Source: Pinus tabuliformis (Eukaryota; Streptophyta; Pinopsida; Pinales; Pinaceae). Taken from it: a stretch of DNA of 64,000 nt. Below, piece after piece: positions 22,998 through 35,059 of this stretch. The stretch is taken from NCBI GenBank assembly GCA_031772625.1, contig CM062811.1:647168606-647232605 (forward strand), in the 5' to 3' direction. A model generated the notes under the pieces. The model did no database searches, was not told the origin of the DNA, and saw only the letters and a program-made list of their open reading frames with translations. Numbering within the stretch: position 1 is the first letter of the stretch; the number at the start of each line of letters is the position of its first letter. The translations under genes were made by a program, and so were the position numbers.

Positions 22998-23227
22998 GCA
23001 GTTGTCTATAACTTGACTTTTTGAAAGTCTTTCTGGTGGGTTTTTCGGTCGAAATCCGGCAGGAATTTATTGGAATCGCAAGTTTGATAGCTAGTTTCTG
23101 CACAATGAAAGCATCCCAGGGGTTTTCGAGGATGCTGAATCCAAATATGCAGTTAAAAAACCATTTTAACTGCAACAAATTTAACATCAATCCGGAATCT
23201 CCAAAAAGTGGCATTATAGACAACTCC
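22998..23227. mobile_element. 230-bp MITE, Mutator-like
   Basis: A unique 230-bp segment interrupts the mosaic array. Its ends are inverted copies: the left end begins GCAGTTGTCTATAA and the right end, read in reverse complement, begins GGAGTTGTCTATAA (13 of 14), with weaker similarity continuing ~10 bases further. TTTATGAAAA at 22988-22997 is repeated at 23228-23237, giving a 10-bp target duplication. That size fits Mutator-like elements (9-11 bp). Removing one duplication restores the array's own repeat motif, which supports insertion into an existing unit. It has no coding capacity and would need a transposase supplied elsewhere. Confidence 0.75.
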
Positions 23228-24138
23228 TTTATGAAAATAATAGCTCACTTAAATTTATGAAAATAATAAGTCAGTTGTTCTGTTATTGTTGGGAATCTAA
23301 AATTTATGAAAATAATAGGTCAGTTGTTCTGTCAATGTTTGGTTAAAATTTATGAAAATAATAGCTCAGTTGTTCTGTCAATGTTTGGTTAAAATTTATG
23401 AAAATAATAGCTCAGTTAAATTTATGAAAATAATAGGTCAGTTGTTCTGTCATTGTTGGGAATCTAAAATTTATGAAAATAATAGCTCAGTTGGTTAAAA
23501 TTTATGAAAATAATACGTCAGTTGTTATAGCTCAGTTGGTTAAAATTTATGAAAATAATACGTTAGTTGTTCTGTCATTGTTGGGAATCTAAAATTTATG
23601 AAAATAATAGCTTAGTAGTTCAGTTGGTTAAAATTTATGAAAATAGCTCAGTTAGTTAAAATTTATGAAAATAATAGCTCAGTTAAATTTATGAAAATAA
23701 TAAGTCAGTTGGTTAAAATTTTGGGAATCTAAAATTGATGAAAATAATAGCTCAGTTGGTTAAAATTTATGAAAATAATAGCTCAGTTAAATTTATGAAA
23801 ATAATAGGTCAGTTGCTTAAAATTTATGAAAATAATAGCTCAGTAGCTCAGTTGGTTAGAGCGTGAATCTAAAATTTATGAAAATAATAGCTCAGTGAGC
23901 GTGTGGCTGTTAATCACAAGGTCGGAGGGAATCTAAAATTTATGAAAATAATAGTTCAGTTGGTTAAAATTTATGAGAATAATAGCTTAGTTGGTTAAAA
24001 TTTATGAAAATAATAGCTCAGTTGATTAGAGCGTCTGTTAATCACAAGATCGGAGGTGCAAGCCCTCCTAGCGTTCTGTCATTGTTGGGAATCTAAAATC
24101 ATCAATACATTGCCGGGTCCAAAATAAAATTTATGAAA

Positions 24139-24208
24139 ATAATAGTTCAGTTGGTTAGAGCGTGTGGTTGTTAATCACAAGGTTGGAGGTTCAAGCCCTC
24201 CTTCTAGA
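24139..24208 (+). pseudogene. Near-complete tRNA-Asn copy inside the array
   Basis: A copy of the tRNA-Asn gene keeps the D-arm, anticodon arm (TTGTTAA loop), variable loop and T-arm, but its first ~5 bases are replaced by the AAAATAATAG spacer junction, so the acceptor stem cannot form. It differs from the parent by a few transitions. It is the fullest of several partial tRNA copies (others near 23845-23870, 23896-23930 and 24013-24075). Confidence 0.8.
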
Positions 24209-24494
24209 ATTCTGTCATTGTTGGGAATCTAAAATCATCAATACATTGCCGGGTTATGGTTAAAATATTATAGGGTATATACTCATCATCAATAATATTG
24301 TAGGGTATATACTCATCATCAATACATTACCGGGTTCATTGTGAGTGGGGATACTATCATCAATAATATTATAGAGTATATACTCATCATCAATAATATT
24401 ATAGGGTATATACTCATCATCAATACATTGCCGGGTTCATTGTGACTGGAGATACTATCATCAATAATATTATAGGTATATACTCATCATACAG

Positions 24495-24582
24495 GTATAT
24501 ACTCATCATCAATACATTGCCGGGTTCATTATGACAGGAGCCTTTGCTCATGGAGCTATATTCCTCATTGCGGATTATATAA
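24495..24582 (+). pseudogene. psaB: Plastid psaB fragment (NUPT), 5'-most extended copy
   Basis: The plus strand translates as [20 protein letters not shown] followed by IFLIADY, matching the PsaB (photosystem I P700 apoprotein A2) segment that in chloroplasts reads [30 protein letters not shown] in family consensus. Only ~30 codons are present. This is nuclear-integrated plastid DNA, not a gene. At least ten truncated copies recur between about 24290 and 26060, with a few substitutions each. Confidence 0.85.
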
Positions 24583-24641
24583 GGATTTGTCATTGTTGGG
24601 AATCTAAAATTTATGAAAATACATTGTCGGGTTCATTATGA

Positions 24642-24806
<165 letters not shown>

Positions 24807-25740
24807 TGACAGGAGCCTTTGCTCATAGAGCTATATTCCTCGTTCCGCATTATAATCCGGAACAGAATAAGGATATGTCACTGTTGAAGGATATGTCATT
24901 GTTCTGAATCTAAAATTTATGAAAATAAAATGGAAATGATTATAATATTATAGGGTATATACTTATCATCCATACATTACCGGGTTCATTACGATGATTG
25001 TCGGGTTCATTATGATAGGAGTCTTTGCTCATGGAGCTATATTCCTCATTTCAGATTATAATCCGGAACAGAATAAAGATATGTCATTGTTGGGAATCTA
25101 AAATTTATGAAAATAAAATAGAAATGGTTATAATATTATACTTATCATCCATACATTGCCGGGTTCATTATGACGATTGCCGGGTTCACGATGACAGGAG
25201 CCTTTGCTCATGGAGATATATTCCTCATTCCGGATTATAATTCGGAACAGAATAAGGATAATGTAATGTATTGGCGAGAATGTTGGAAATTCGGAATAGA
25301 ATAAGGATAATGTAATGTATTGACGAGAATGTTGGGAATCTAAAATGGATGAAAATAAAATGGAAATGGTTATAATATTATAGGGTATATACTCATCATT
25401 AATGTTGGGAATTTAAAATTTATGAAAATAAAATGGAAATGGTTATAATTTATGAAAATAAAATGAAATTGGTTATAATATTATAGGGTATATACTCATC
25501 ATCAATATTTATGAAAATAAAATGGAAATGGTTATAATATTACATTGTCGGCTTCATTATGACACGAGCCTTTGCTTATGGAGCTATATTCCTCATTCCA
25601 GAATATAATCCGGAACATAATAAGGAATGTCTTTGCTTATGGAGCTATATTCCTCATTCCGGATTATAATGACACGAGTCTTTGCTTATGGAGCTATATT
25701 CCTCATTCCGAAATATAATCCGGAACAGAATAAGGAATGT

Positions 25741-25837
25741 CTTTGCTTATGGAGCTATATTCCTCATTCTGGATTATAATCTGGAACAGAATAAGGATAA
25801 TGTATTGGCGAGAATGTTGAGCAAAAAGAAGCTATAA
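25741..25837 (+). pseudogene. psaB: Plastid psaB fragment, 3'-most extended copy
   Basis: This copy runs on from the AFAHGAIF region through the PsaB stretch corresponding to [16 protein letters not shown] and ends at GAAGCTATAA, after which similarity to psaB stops abruptly. The right boundary of the plastid insert is therefore at about 25837, and the total psaB piece represented in the array is ~150 bp. The boundary is reused at about 26114, which shows that the junction itself was copied. Confidence 0.8.
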
Positions 25838-26790
25838 AATGGGGATGGTTATAAATACATTCAAATATTTGCTTATAATTATTTAAAGGGCTAGGGCTTG
25901 TCGGGTTCGCTATAAAATGGGGATGGTTATAAATACATTCAAATATTTGCTTATAATTATTTAAAGGGCTAGGGCTTGTCGGGTTCATTATGACAGGAGC
26001 CTTTGCTCATGGAGCTATATTCATCATTGGAGCTATATTCCTCATTCCGGATCAAAGGCTCATAGAAGAAGGATAATGTATTGGCGAGAATGTTAAGCAG
26101 AAAGAAGCTATAAAATGGGGATGGTTATAAATACATTCAAATATTTGCCTATAATTATTTAAAAGGCTAGGGCCTGGGAGATGCAGAAAAAGTTGCGTAG
26201 TTATATGGGATTATGGGATTTATGAAAATAAAATGGAGATGGTTATAATATTATAGATTAGGGATATTGCTCTAATATTATAGATTAAGGATATTGCTTT
26301 TTATAGATGGTGTTTTTTTAAATAGAATTAGATAAAATACATTCAAATATTTGCCTATAATTATTTAAAGGGCTAGTGTCCAGTAGATGCAGAAAAAGTT
26401 GCGTAGTCATCTGGGATTATGGCATTTATGAAAAATAATAAAATGGAAATGGTTATAATATTATAGATTAAGGATATTGTTCTTTATAGATGGTGTTTTC
26501 TTTTTTTAATAGAATTAGATAAAATACATTTAAATATTTGCCTATAGTCATATGGGATTATGAGATTTATGAAAATAAAATGGAGATGGTTATAATATTA
26601 TAGATTAAAGATATTGCTCTTTATAGATGGTGTTTTTTTAAAATAGAATTAGATAAAATACATTCAAATATTTGCCTATAATTATTTAAAGGGCTAGGGT
26701 CTGGGAGATGCAGAAAAAGTTGTGTAGTCATATGGCGTTATGAGATTTCTCCCAGAAAAAGTTGTGTAGTCATATGAGATTATGAGATTA
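25838..26790. repeat. Right third of the array: repeats of the psaB 3' flank
   Basis: Repeated units contain ACATTCAAATATTTG, TTATTTAAAGGGCTAGGG, GATGCAGAAAAAGTTG and TATAGATGGTGTTTTTTT. Copies start near 25856, 25929, 26131, 26338, 26530 and 26657, each ~75-200 bp. The last copy runs into single-copy AT-rich DNA near 26790. Confidence 0.8.
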
Positions 26791-27106
26791 ACGATGTGTG
26801 ATTTTCATAATTTTGATTTATTTTTAAGTTTTGTTACTAAATGTTTAAGAGTAGAGTTAAAATTAAACTAATTTATTTATGTACATTATATGTTTTTGTT
26901 AGAAGGTTCTCAATATACATGTAGGGATTCAACTTCCATAAAATATTCTGGAATATTTTTGGTAGTATAGACAATTGAGACTTATCTCCAAAGTGGTTAT
27001 GTCTTTTTTGTTTTTTTAATTAAAAGTAATTAATTAAAAAATTGTCATATGAAATGAGTTATAGTTTTTTTTACATGTGGTAATGATAAACCATGATACT
27101 AGTCTA
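26791..27106. other. AT-rich gene-free DNA
   Basis: Nothing recognised between the mosaic array and the gypsy element. Confidence 0.6.
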
Positions 27107-27111
27107 TAGTA
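27107..27111. repeat. Target-site duplication TAGTA (left)
   Basis: It matches 38076-38080 at the other end of the gypsy element. Confidence 0.9.
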
Positions 27112-30100
27112 TGTCACATGCCTACTACATAATACACACCCATAAAAAAAAAATTTACATTTATAAAGCATACACTTAATTATATGCCGAGTATGAAGTG
27201 CCACCACCTTGCATATACGGTAACCTTAATACGTTTATGGTGTGGCAGGTTATATATGATATACTTTGGTTTAATCATTGTGTTATCCATTGACCTTATA
27301 ATATCACAGTTACTATGGTTCAAAGACTTTATCATCCCTCATCGAGCCTACCAGGGTTGTCCTGCACTCGATTGTTGGCGTTCTGAGCGATTGACACTTG
27401 GCCACAGTACTGGCCCTCATCGTCCTGTTCACGTGGCTGGAGTGTGGATGTCTTGTCTGGCATTCTCCCGCGCTTTGCATCTGGGCATTGGTGCCTTGAT
27501 TGACGGTTGGATGTCTCTGCATGAGATCGAGGGTTATGAGCACTCCACGTTGCCTCTGCTGGCAGGCAGGGTATATACGCATTCTCTTCCGGATTCTTCG
27601 AGGGTTTTGCCATTCCGCTTGGCGCTCTACCACCTCTCTGCTCCTTTTCTCTTCTGCATGAATTCCACCTCAGGGTTTCGCGCCGAGCTCAACCAGTTCA
27701 CCAGGCCGCATGCCTCCGCGGGCGGAATTCTACTCCACGATTACTCGCTCTTCGAACCGGCCAGGTATGTTCTGTCGGGTTTTCTTAAGGGTTTGAATCA
27801 TTAATTTAGATTAATCAACTGCAAGATAGAGTAATTCCTTTTGTTCATTGCGTGACAGGTTTCATGCAGCTAACACCGGTTTCGATGGGTCAACGGATTC
27901 TTCCAGATAGGGTTCCACTGAACCTACTCAGGTATTTATTCCTAACGGATGTATGAGTCTTGGTTCTTCGGTTCATCTCGCCTCTGAGTAAAAGAGATTA
28001 TCCTTTGTGCCCAGGCATGGCCCCAACCTTACCTTTGCACGGTTGGCCGCAGATTCGATGGACGGATGTCTTGTTCCGGTTCCATGCGTTCTGGTCTGGC
28101 TAAGGATTATTAAGTGATACTGCTTGCGGCGGTTCTGGGGATTTCCACTAGTTTACAGGGCTGAATATTTTGTTTAAATTTATGAACCATATGTATATTT
28201 TGTATTTGTCAATGTACTGTCATCTATACAGAGCTCTGGTCTTCAAACCAGCTCGCTTATTTCATCTTGGACTGATACGGCTTGACGGCCATTATTTACT
28301 GCAATACAATGTTTTTCGTAAGGCTATGGCTTACCATTTTTATTTGCTATCGAACAAGTTATTGTGAAATATATATAGGGTTTGATGTTTCAGGGTTAGC
28401 ATTACAGTTTCCCTTCTGTGCTTTTGCTCATTCACTTACAGTGTAATACTCTGGTTTACGGAATGTACTAAAGATTATTTCCCTTTAATCTATGTATTAA
28501 CAGTCATGTATATGTGTATCATTGGACCGTCGCGCCTGCCTCTAGTTGCCATAGAGGTATGGTCGACCGTTCTGGGTTTTTCCCCATACCCGATATTCTG
28601 GGGTTTTGAGTTACATTATGACTGTAATTTTCCTATTAATTTGTTTCTCGTTTCGTCTGAAATCGTTGGTAAATTTCACCTGTTGTTTAACACTGTCACC
28701 GTATGGCATGCATGTCCGCATGAATATATATAACATGGGTCTTTACTTCTTGTGATTCTGTGCGTATTTACTGTTGCATTCTTTAAAGAATTCGCTCCAT
28801 GTTTTATATATATGTATATATGTATCAAGCTTTCAGCTTAAGGTAATAATTCCGGTTTACCCTTTCGGCTCAGATTCGTTTGATGTTTATGTGACTCACG
28901 GTTTTTAGGCCTCCGCCGCTATAATGAGATCTCCGGGAATACGTTATGGCCTGGTTTGGTTTCAAAGGTTCTGTTAAATTTTGATACCCTCACTGTTTAC
29001 TCATTTCCTAAAAGTCTGCATTCTTGGAAATACCCGACTGTTTACGGGATAGATAGTCATTGCCTCACGATTTGCGTGGTATTGTTTAGCTTACAATGAG
29101 CAATACAGTCAAGATGTCGTTTGACCCAGAACCCATTCTTGCATGCACAGTCGAGTTCCTGTTCCGGGTCTCCCTTTGACTGTGACTGTTAGCCGAGAAG
29201 GGATAAGGGCCTATCCTCGAAATGCATTGATTTTCTTAGTTCAGGTGTCCTCATTTCTCCATCTTTAAATCTACAGACACGCTACCTGCATTCATTGGAC
29301 AGTATATATGTAATGACACTGTCTTTGATTCTTTTACATCAATTAGTTTGTATCTGTATACCGTTAATTCTCAGTTTATACCCTCTTGGATTTATACAGC
29401 AATATCATGCTAATCTCGGTTTAAACTATATTTTATATTTGTACAGCAGCACTGTGCTAGTCTCAGTTTAAACTATCTTTTGTATTTGTACAGCAACCTT
29501 GCCTATAATTTGTACAGATAGTATACCCATTTTATATACTGTTCACTACTGCTGCACAGATAATAATAAACATTCTATAATATTACACAGATAACTGTGG
29601 GGACATAAAGGTTCCGTTACTTACCTGGTCTCCTCGGATAAGGTGAGTCTGGAACCAGTCTCCTGCCAAATCTCTGTGTAAGCTTGTTATCCTCCCAACC
29701 GTGAGATCAGTCTTTCTAGACCTGAGTCTCCCCCCAAGCTTCCGCTTACCGGATCATTATCCTCAGTAAGCCAGCACTGTGTGCTTGACTATCTGGTCCT
29801 TACCAGACTTAGTCTATCCAGGGTTTTTCTTCCCTTTCTCTTTTCTTCTCTGCCTGTCTCTACAGCCTAGAGTTCTTTCCCCTAACCTCTCTTTTTCCTG
29901 GAAACCCTTCCAGTTAGAGTAGGTAGTTATTGTTAGTTTGTTAACTAACTTTCTTTCCCAGTTACCATTTGGGAATTCAAATACTTTCATAAGTAATTCT
30001 TTTAATCATTACTTTAGTGCACATAAAAAAATCAACAGAATATTCTCAAAAAGAATTCAATCCTTCAATATCATTCTAACTCAGTTTTTACTGTAGTAGC

Positions 30101-30133
30101 TTTTAATAATTACATTTTTACGGGGTCATCACA
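27112..30133 (-). repeat. 3' LTR of the gypsy element
   Basis: This is the downstream LTR in element orientation, 3022 bases. Its long non-coding interior contains a 206-codon chance frame that is also present in the partner LTR; I see no reason to call it a gene. Confidence 0.92.
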
Positions 30134-30359
30134 TCTTCCCCCCCTGAGATTGGACATCGTCCCGATGTCTAGTGTCTCCAAATAGTTCCGGGTAAGCTTT
30201 CCGAAAAAGCTCTTCGTCTTCCCAAGTAGCCTCCTCAGGCCCATAATGTTGCGACTGCACCTTAATTTGGGTAATAACCCGCTTCTGCAACTGCACTTCT
30301 CTCCGGTCGAGAGTGCTCAGCGGCTCGACCAGGACCTCTCCTTCCGGTTTGACCTGCAA
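30129..30359 (-). CDS. Chromodomain-like tail segment of the gypsy element
   Basis: The 76-aa frame contains VQLQKRVITQIKVQSQHYG and EEATWEDEELFRKAYPELF, the aromatic/acidic pattern of chromodomains found at the end of chromovirus integrases such as the Tekay/Del group. Such domains are thought to steer integration toward particular chromatin. Assignment to that group is by pattern only. Confidence 0.7.
   Translation of the reverse strand: MQVKPEGEVLVEPLSTLDRREVQLQKRVITQIKVQSQHYGPEEATWEDEELFRKAYPELFGDTRHRDDVQSQGGKM
30134..30147 (-). promoter_or_regulatory. Polypurine tract of the gypsy element
   Basis: On the minus strand the run is CAGGGGGGGAAGA, directly before the 3' LTR. It is the expected site of plus-strand priming. 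Confidence 0.85.
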
Positions 30360-30371
30360 ATAAGTACAGTA

Positions 30372-33300
30372 TCAGTCTTTTGTTCCAGATACATTTTCAA
30401 TTAGTTCAATTAAAACAATCCTTACCCGTATATCTTGCCACTTGATCACATGCTTAGGGTCATAGATATACTTTTTAAGCACAGATACATGGAAGACATT
30501 ATGAATCCTAATGTGGCTTGGCAAAGCTAGCTGATAAGCTACTGGCCCAACCCTGGCCAAGACCTGAAAAGGTCCGAAATAACGGGGTGCCAACTTAGCA
30601 CAACTACTCCATTGCAGAGTACTTTTCCTGGCTTGAATTCTGATGTAAACATGATCGCCCACCTGATACTCTTTGAACCTTCTTTTCCGGTCTGCAAAAT
30701 TTTTCTGCCGATCCTGAGCGGCTTTCAGGTTGGCTCGCACCTGTTTGACCATGTCCTCCATTTCTTTGAGCATTTCTGGACCCAGTCTTAATTTGTCCTC
30801 AGGGCCACTCCAATTGGAGGGCGTTCGACATTTTCGTCCATACAAGACTTCAAATGGTGACATCTGAATCGATGTGTGATATCCATTGTTGTAAGCGAAT
30901 TCCACCAAGTGCAAATAGTCCTCCCATTGTGTCGGTTTTTGCATGACACATGCTCTTAACATGTCCTCCACAATCTGATTTACTCTTTCCGTCTGTCCAT
31001 CAGTCTGGGGATGGTAAGCTGTACTAAAATTCAGCTGTGTACCCAATTCCGCAAATAGCGCTCTCCAAAAGGCAGATGTAAACTTTACATCCCGATCTGA
31101 TATTATGGTCTTTGGAAGTCCATGAAGCCTGAACACATTTTGCATGAAAATGTGTGCAATTTGCACTGCCCGGTAGGTGGATTGCACTGGTATAAAGTGT
31201 GCTGCCTTACTTAACTTATCTACCACTACCATAATAGAGTCATTGTTCCTCTTGGTTTTAGGCAGCCCAGTTATAAAGTCCATTGATATAACTTCCCATT
31301 TCCATTCTGGAATGGGCAGGGGTTGCAATAATCCAGCCGGATGTTGGTGCTCCGTCTTGATCTGCTGACACTCCAAACATCGCGCTAAATACTCAGCCAC
31401 TTGCTTTTTCATTCCCGGCCAGTAATATTCCTTCCGTAATGCAGTCAGCATTTTCTGGTACCCGGGATGACCAGCGTAGTGACTGGTATGAAACTCATTC
31501 AAGATTAAGTTTTTGAGGCTGTTGTCATTTGGTACAAACAATCGTTTTTTGTAAAGCAGCATTCCATCCCTGCTAACTTCATATTCCTGCGGACTTCCTT
31601 CGCTGGAAGGTGGCGTCTGACGTTTCATTTGCTGGTATTCAGCATCTTGGCTTGCTGTTGTTTTTATTGTTTCCCGCAAGGAATTTTCCCAGCTACTGAA
31701 TGTAATTTCATACAAACATTGTACCTTTCGACTTAGAGCGTCGGCTACACGATTTTCCTTTCCCTTCAGATGTTTGATGTCAAAATCGAACCCACTTAAG
31801 AAATCTGCCCAACGGGCTTGTCTTGCATTCAGTGTGGGCTGACTAAAGTAATTTGTTAGGCTATGATGATCTGTTAATAACAGAAATTTCCTTCCTAGAA
31901 GGTAGTGTCGCCACATCTTAAGCGCATGTATGACAGCTGTCAATTCCAAGTCGTAGGCAGAATACTTCTGCTCATGTTCTTTCAATTTTCTTGATTCATA
32001 GGCTATCACTCTCCCTTCTTGCATTAACACACCCCCGACACCTTCTCCACTGGCATCGGTACATACCACATAGTCTTTGTTCGGATCCGCTATACTTAAA
32101 ACAGGAGCAGACGTAAGTAATTGCTTAAGCTTCTCAAAACTTTGTTGACATTCAGAACTCCATTTGAATGACCTCCCTTTCTTCTGCAAGGACGTGATAG
32201 GATATGCCACCCTCGAAAAGCCTTCCACAAATCTTCTGTAATATCCCGCCAATCCCATGAAGGATCTAATATCCGCCACATCTTTTGGCACAGGCCAATC
32301 TAGTATGGTTTTTATTTTCTCGGGATCCACGGCAATCCCTTCCTTTGTAATCACATGACCCAAATACTGAATTTCCTCTTTATAGAAATCGCATTTGCTG
32401 AGCTTAGCGTATAACTGATGTTCTCGTAAAGTTTGCAACACCATCCGGAGATGTTCCTCATGCTCCTCCTTGGAGCGAGAATAAATCAGAATGTCATCAA
32501 TGAATATTAGTACAAACTTGTCTAAAAATTGATGGAACACGTTGTTCATTAAACACATGAACGTGGCGGGTGCATTAGTCAAACCAAAAGGCAGCACTAC
32601 AAACTCGTAGTGCCCATACCGGGTCCTGAAGGCTGTTTTAGCAATATCTTCTTCTTTTATTCTGATTTGATGGTAACCAGATCGCAAATCAATTTTAGAA
32701 AATATTGTCGCCCCCTTGACTTGATCAAACAGCTCATCGATCCGGGGTAAGGGATATTTATTTTTAATTGTGAGCTTGTTCAGCTGTCGGTAGTCAATAC
32801 ACATTCGAAGAGTTCCGTCTTTCTTCCTGACAAACAATACCGGAGCTCCCCAGGGAGATACACTAGGGCGGATGTAATTTTTATCCAGCAATTCTTGTAG
32901 TTGCATTTTCAGCTCTGTCAACTCCGGTACACTCATTCTATAAGGTGTCCGCGAAACTGGAGCAGCTCCTGGTATTAACTCAATGGTGAAGTCTATATCC
33001 CTCTTTGGAGGTAATCCAGGAATTTCCTCTGGAAACACATCTGCGAACTCTTTTATTACTGGGAGGTGGTCTAGCGGATTTTCCTGATTCTTAGTTTCTG
33101 CATAACCCACCTGAATAGCATACACCTGGCATCTATTCCGGATGCATTTTGCCAGCTGAGATGCAGTGATTGGCCGGACCTGCACTGGTCGTTTAATTCC
33201 CTGCATTTCTTGTTCTATTCCAGCATCATCCTTGTACCGTATAACTTTTGTTTTGCAGTTCACTAAAGCCCAATGCTTTTCCAGCCAGTCCATCCCAATT

Positions 33301-34331
33301 AGGACATCATAGGACCCAAGGGGAAGCATGTTCAGGTCTGCCATCACTGGCTGTCCTGCTATCACTATAGGGCAGCTTTTGACCTTTGCCATTACTCGTC
33401 TTTTGGTCCCTGTAGCTAGCTGTACCAGCCAAGGATTCCTGAATTTTTCAGGCTGCAATTTACACTGTTCAACTATCTTTGGACTAATATAACTTAAAGT
33501 AGCTCCAGGATCAATTAGAACAGAGATGGAAAGGTCTAAAATTTTACCTTCAAACTCTACCATGGTGGGCTGATATTCTGCCTGGCGGTCGTCCAAGGCT
33601 GCGTTAATTCTTGGCATACTTCGTCCCACATCACCCACGGTTGATGCCTCATGAATCTGGGATATCTGATCAGTTCCCTTTCTTTGCGGACAATTCTTGA
33701 CATAGTGCGGTCCACCACAACCCCAGCACTGAACTGGGGGTCTGGTTGTTCCCTCAGTATCCATCTTGATGGGTTGTTCACTCATTCTGGTTTCACCGAT
33801 GGACTTGGACCGGAATGCACTTCTTGGTGCTGCTCTACTGTTTTGGCCTTTACTGCTTCCTTTGATTCCACCGCTTCGACTCCCCTTATTATTTCCAACA
33901 GCTTTACTACTCTTTTTCTCATTCCATTTTCTGCTGGAACTCTCCCCTTTCTGTTTGCTCTGCTGATAGCAGATTCTGGCCTTGCGAATCGCTTCGTCCA
34001 TGGTTCTAGGATTGTCAAATTCAATCCTTTCCCTCATATACATGGGGAGACTGCTAACAAACCGCTGCACCTTGGCTTTTTCTTCTTTCAGGTAGGGTAC
34101 ATAGCGGAGCAAAGATGTGAAACGATTGATGAACTCATCCATAGTCTGTTGCCCCAATCGCAGATCATGGAATTCCTTTGCCTTCTCATCATAAAACCGT
34201 TGCGTGAAGTATCTCTCTTTGAAATATTTCTGGAATTTTCCCCATGTTATGGTTCGTTCAGTTACCCCTTTAACGATTTTCACTTCCTCCCACCACAATG
34301 TCACCTTCCCTTGTAACTGGAAGATGGCCAA
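30372..34331 (-). CDS. Gypsy gag-pol region
   Basis: One long frame (1319 codons) covers most of the polyprotein. In order: capsid part of gag (about residues 1-130); CCHC zinc knuckle [13 protein letters not shown] at about 203-215; aspartic protease region (about 265-355); reverse transcriptase (about 490-670) with FIDDILIYS at the active site; RNase H (about 760-880) containing [12 protein letters not shown]; the integrase zinc finger (HHCC type, about 960-1000); and the integrase core (about 1010-1130) with [13 protein letters not shown]. Together these proteins package, copy and integrate the element RNA. The length is typical of a gypsy polyprotein, which fits a young insertion. Confidence 0.93.
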   Translation of the reverse strand: MAIFQLQGKVTLWWEEVKIVKGVTERTITWGKFQKYFKERYFTQRFYDEKAKEFHDLRLGQQTMDEFINRFTSLLRYVPYLKEEKAKVQRFVSSLPMYMRERIEFDNPRTMDEAIRKARICYQQSKQKGESSSRKWNEKKSSKAVGNNKGSRSGGIKGSSKGQNSRAAPRSAFRSKSIGETRMSEQPIKMDTEGTTRPPVQCWGCGGPHYVKNCPQRKGTDQISQIHEASTVGDVGRSMPRINAALDDRQAEYQPTMVEFEGKILDLSISVLIDPGATLSYISPKIVEQCKLQPEKFRNPWLVQLATGTKRRVMAKVKSCPIVIAGQPVMADLNMLPLGSYDVLIGMDWLEKHWALVNCKTKVIRYKDDAGIEQEMQGIKRPVQVRPITASQLAKCIRNRCQVYAIQVGYAETKNQENPLDHLPVIKEFADVFPEEIPGLPPKRDIDFTIELIPGAAPVSRTPYRMSVPELTELKMQLQELLDKNYIRPSVSPWGAPVLFVRKKDGTLRMCIDYRQLNKLTIKNKYPLPRIDELFDQVKGATIFSKIDLRSGYHQIRIKEEDIAKTAFRTRYGHYEFVVLPFGLTNAPATFMCLMNNVFHQFLDKFVLIFIDDILIYSRSKEEHEEHLRMVLQTLREHQLYAKLSKCDFYKEEIQYLGHVITKEGIAVDPEKIKTILDWPVPKDVADIRSFMGLAGYYRRFVEGFSRVAYPITSLQKKGRSFKWSSECQQSFEKLKQLLTSAPVLSIADPNKDYVVCTDASGEGVGGVLMQEGRVIAYESRKLKEHEQKYSAYDLELTAVIHALKMWRHYLLGRKFLLLTDHHSLTNYFSQPTLNARQARWADFLSGFDFDIKHLKGKENRVADALSRKVQCLYEITFSSWENSLRETIKTTASQDAEYQQMKRQTPPSSEGSPQEYEVSRDGMLLYKKRLFVPNDNSLKNLILNEFHTSHYAGHPGYQKMLTALRKEYYWPGMKKQVAEYLARCLECQQIKTEHQHPAGLLQPLPIPEWKWEVISMDFITGLPKTKRNNDSIMVVVDKLSKAAHFIPVQSTYRAVQIAHIFMQNVFRLHGLPKTIISDRDVKFTSAFWRALFAELGTQLNFSTAYHPQTDGQTERVNQIVEDMLRACVMQKPTQWEDYLHLVEFAYNNGYHTSIQMSPFEVLYGRKCRTPSNWSGPEDKLRLGPEMLKEMEDMVKQVRANLKAAQDRQKNFADRKRRFKEYQVGDHVYIRIQARKSTLQWSSCAKLAPRYFGPFQVLARVGPVAYQLALPSHIRIHNVFHVSVLKKYIYDPKHVIKWQDIRVRIVLIELIENVSGTKD

Positions 34332-34928
34332 TCATGCCTTCAGGTTATGATCATATTCATATAACTGAAAATATTTATTCATGTTGATTAGCCATGCCTC
34401 AGCTGCTTCCTCTTGTTCCCCATCGTAATGTGGGGGTTTAATCTTTCGAAATTCTCCTTGCAATTCCACCTTTTGACGCTTTGAGGTCTGCTGTTCTGAT
34501 GCATTAGCAGATTGGTCCTCTCCTTCTTCAGGGATTTCAGATTCTGCGTGATAACGTTCCTCCTCCGTTATTCTCTGTTGTTCTGCGCTGGGGTTAGCTA
34601 GTGGCGGGTTCTGTTTGTCAGACAAACTTTTTAATATCCTCTCCTGCTCCATTGTCAATCGCGCATTATCTTCCCGGAGTCGGGCCATTTCATTTTTCAG
34701 TTCTTGAACGGTTTCTAGTATGGCCAGATTCGTGCTGCGGGTCTCCTCACCCAGCTGCACCCATAATTCTGGATTGTCTCCAAAATTTGCTGCAGGCCCC
34801 CAATTGGCTGCAGGCCTGTGCGGTGCGCTGCCAGACCCCTGCATGCTAACTATCACTTGGGGTACCTTTGTTACTCTTCTCCTTCTTCTTGACTGGCCTG
34901 TACCTAGCCTGGTCAGGTCATGAAACAT
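34332..34928 (-). CDS. Gypsy gag N-terminal region
   Basis: This 198-aa region lies upstream of the main gag-pol frame in the same element. It has a basic start, a coiled-coil-like stretch (about 70-105, with LVQLGEETRS-like heptads following) and an acidic Glu-rich stretch (about 120-150). Near its end, KPPHYDGEQEEAAEAWL matches the usual beginning of the retrotransposon gag (capsid) domain. Confidence 0.8.
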   Translation of the reverse strand: MFHDLTRLGTGQSRRRRRVTKVPQVIVSMQGSGSAPHRPAANWGPAANFGDNPELWVQLGEETRSTNLAILETVQELKNEMARLREDNARLTMEQERILKSLSDKQNPPLANPSAEQQRITEEERYHAESEIPEEGEDQSANASEQQTSKRQKVELQGEFRKIKPPHYDGEQEEAAEAWLINMNKYFQLYEYDHNLKA

Positions 34929-35044
34929 ATAACATTGTGAGCTACCTGCACAATTTTGTTACCCCAAAAGATTGTTAATGTCATAATAACCTTTTCATCT
35001 TTAATACTTATTCACATCCCAGAGGCCACAGTATGGTTAATCTG

Positions 35045-35056
35045 GGCTCTGATACC
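35045..35056 (-). promoter_or_regulatory. Primer binding site (tRNA-iMet) of the gypsy element
   Basis: On the minus strand, TGGTATCAGAGC lies three bases after the end of the 5' LTR. It is complementary to initiator-Met tRNA and confirms the minus orientation. Confidence 0.9.
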
Positions 35057-35059
35057 AAT

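Noticed and set aside
25764-25988. Protein frame with a repeated 24-residue unit
   Set aside because: It reads through two copies of the psaB 3' flank repeat on the opposite strand; the repeat is a DNA duplication, not a protein family.
27184-27804. 206-aa frame, also at 35132-35752, looking like a duplicated gene
   Set aside because: It lies at the same position in both LTRs of the gypsy element, so the duplication is the LTR pair. It has no recognisable domain and overlaps equally long frames on the other strand.
33651-34316. 221-aa plus-strand frame opposite the gypsy gag region
   Set aside because: It is a shadow of the strongly coding minus strand, with no domain of its own.
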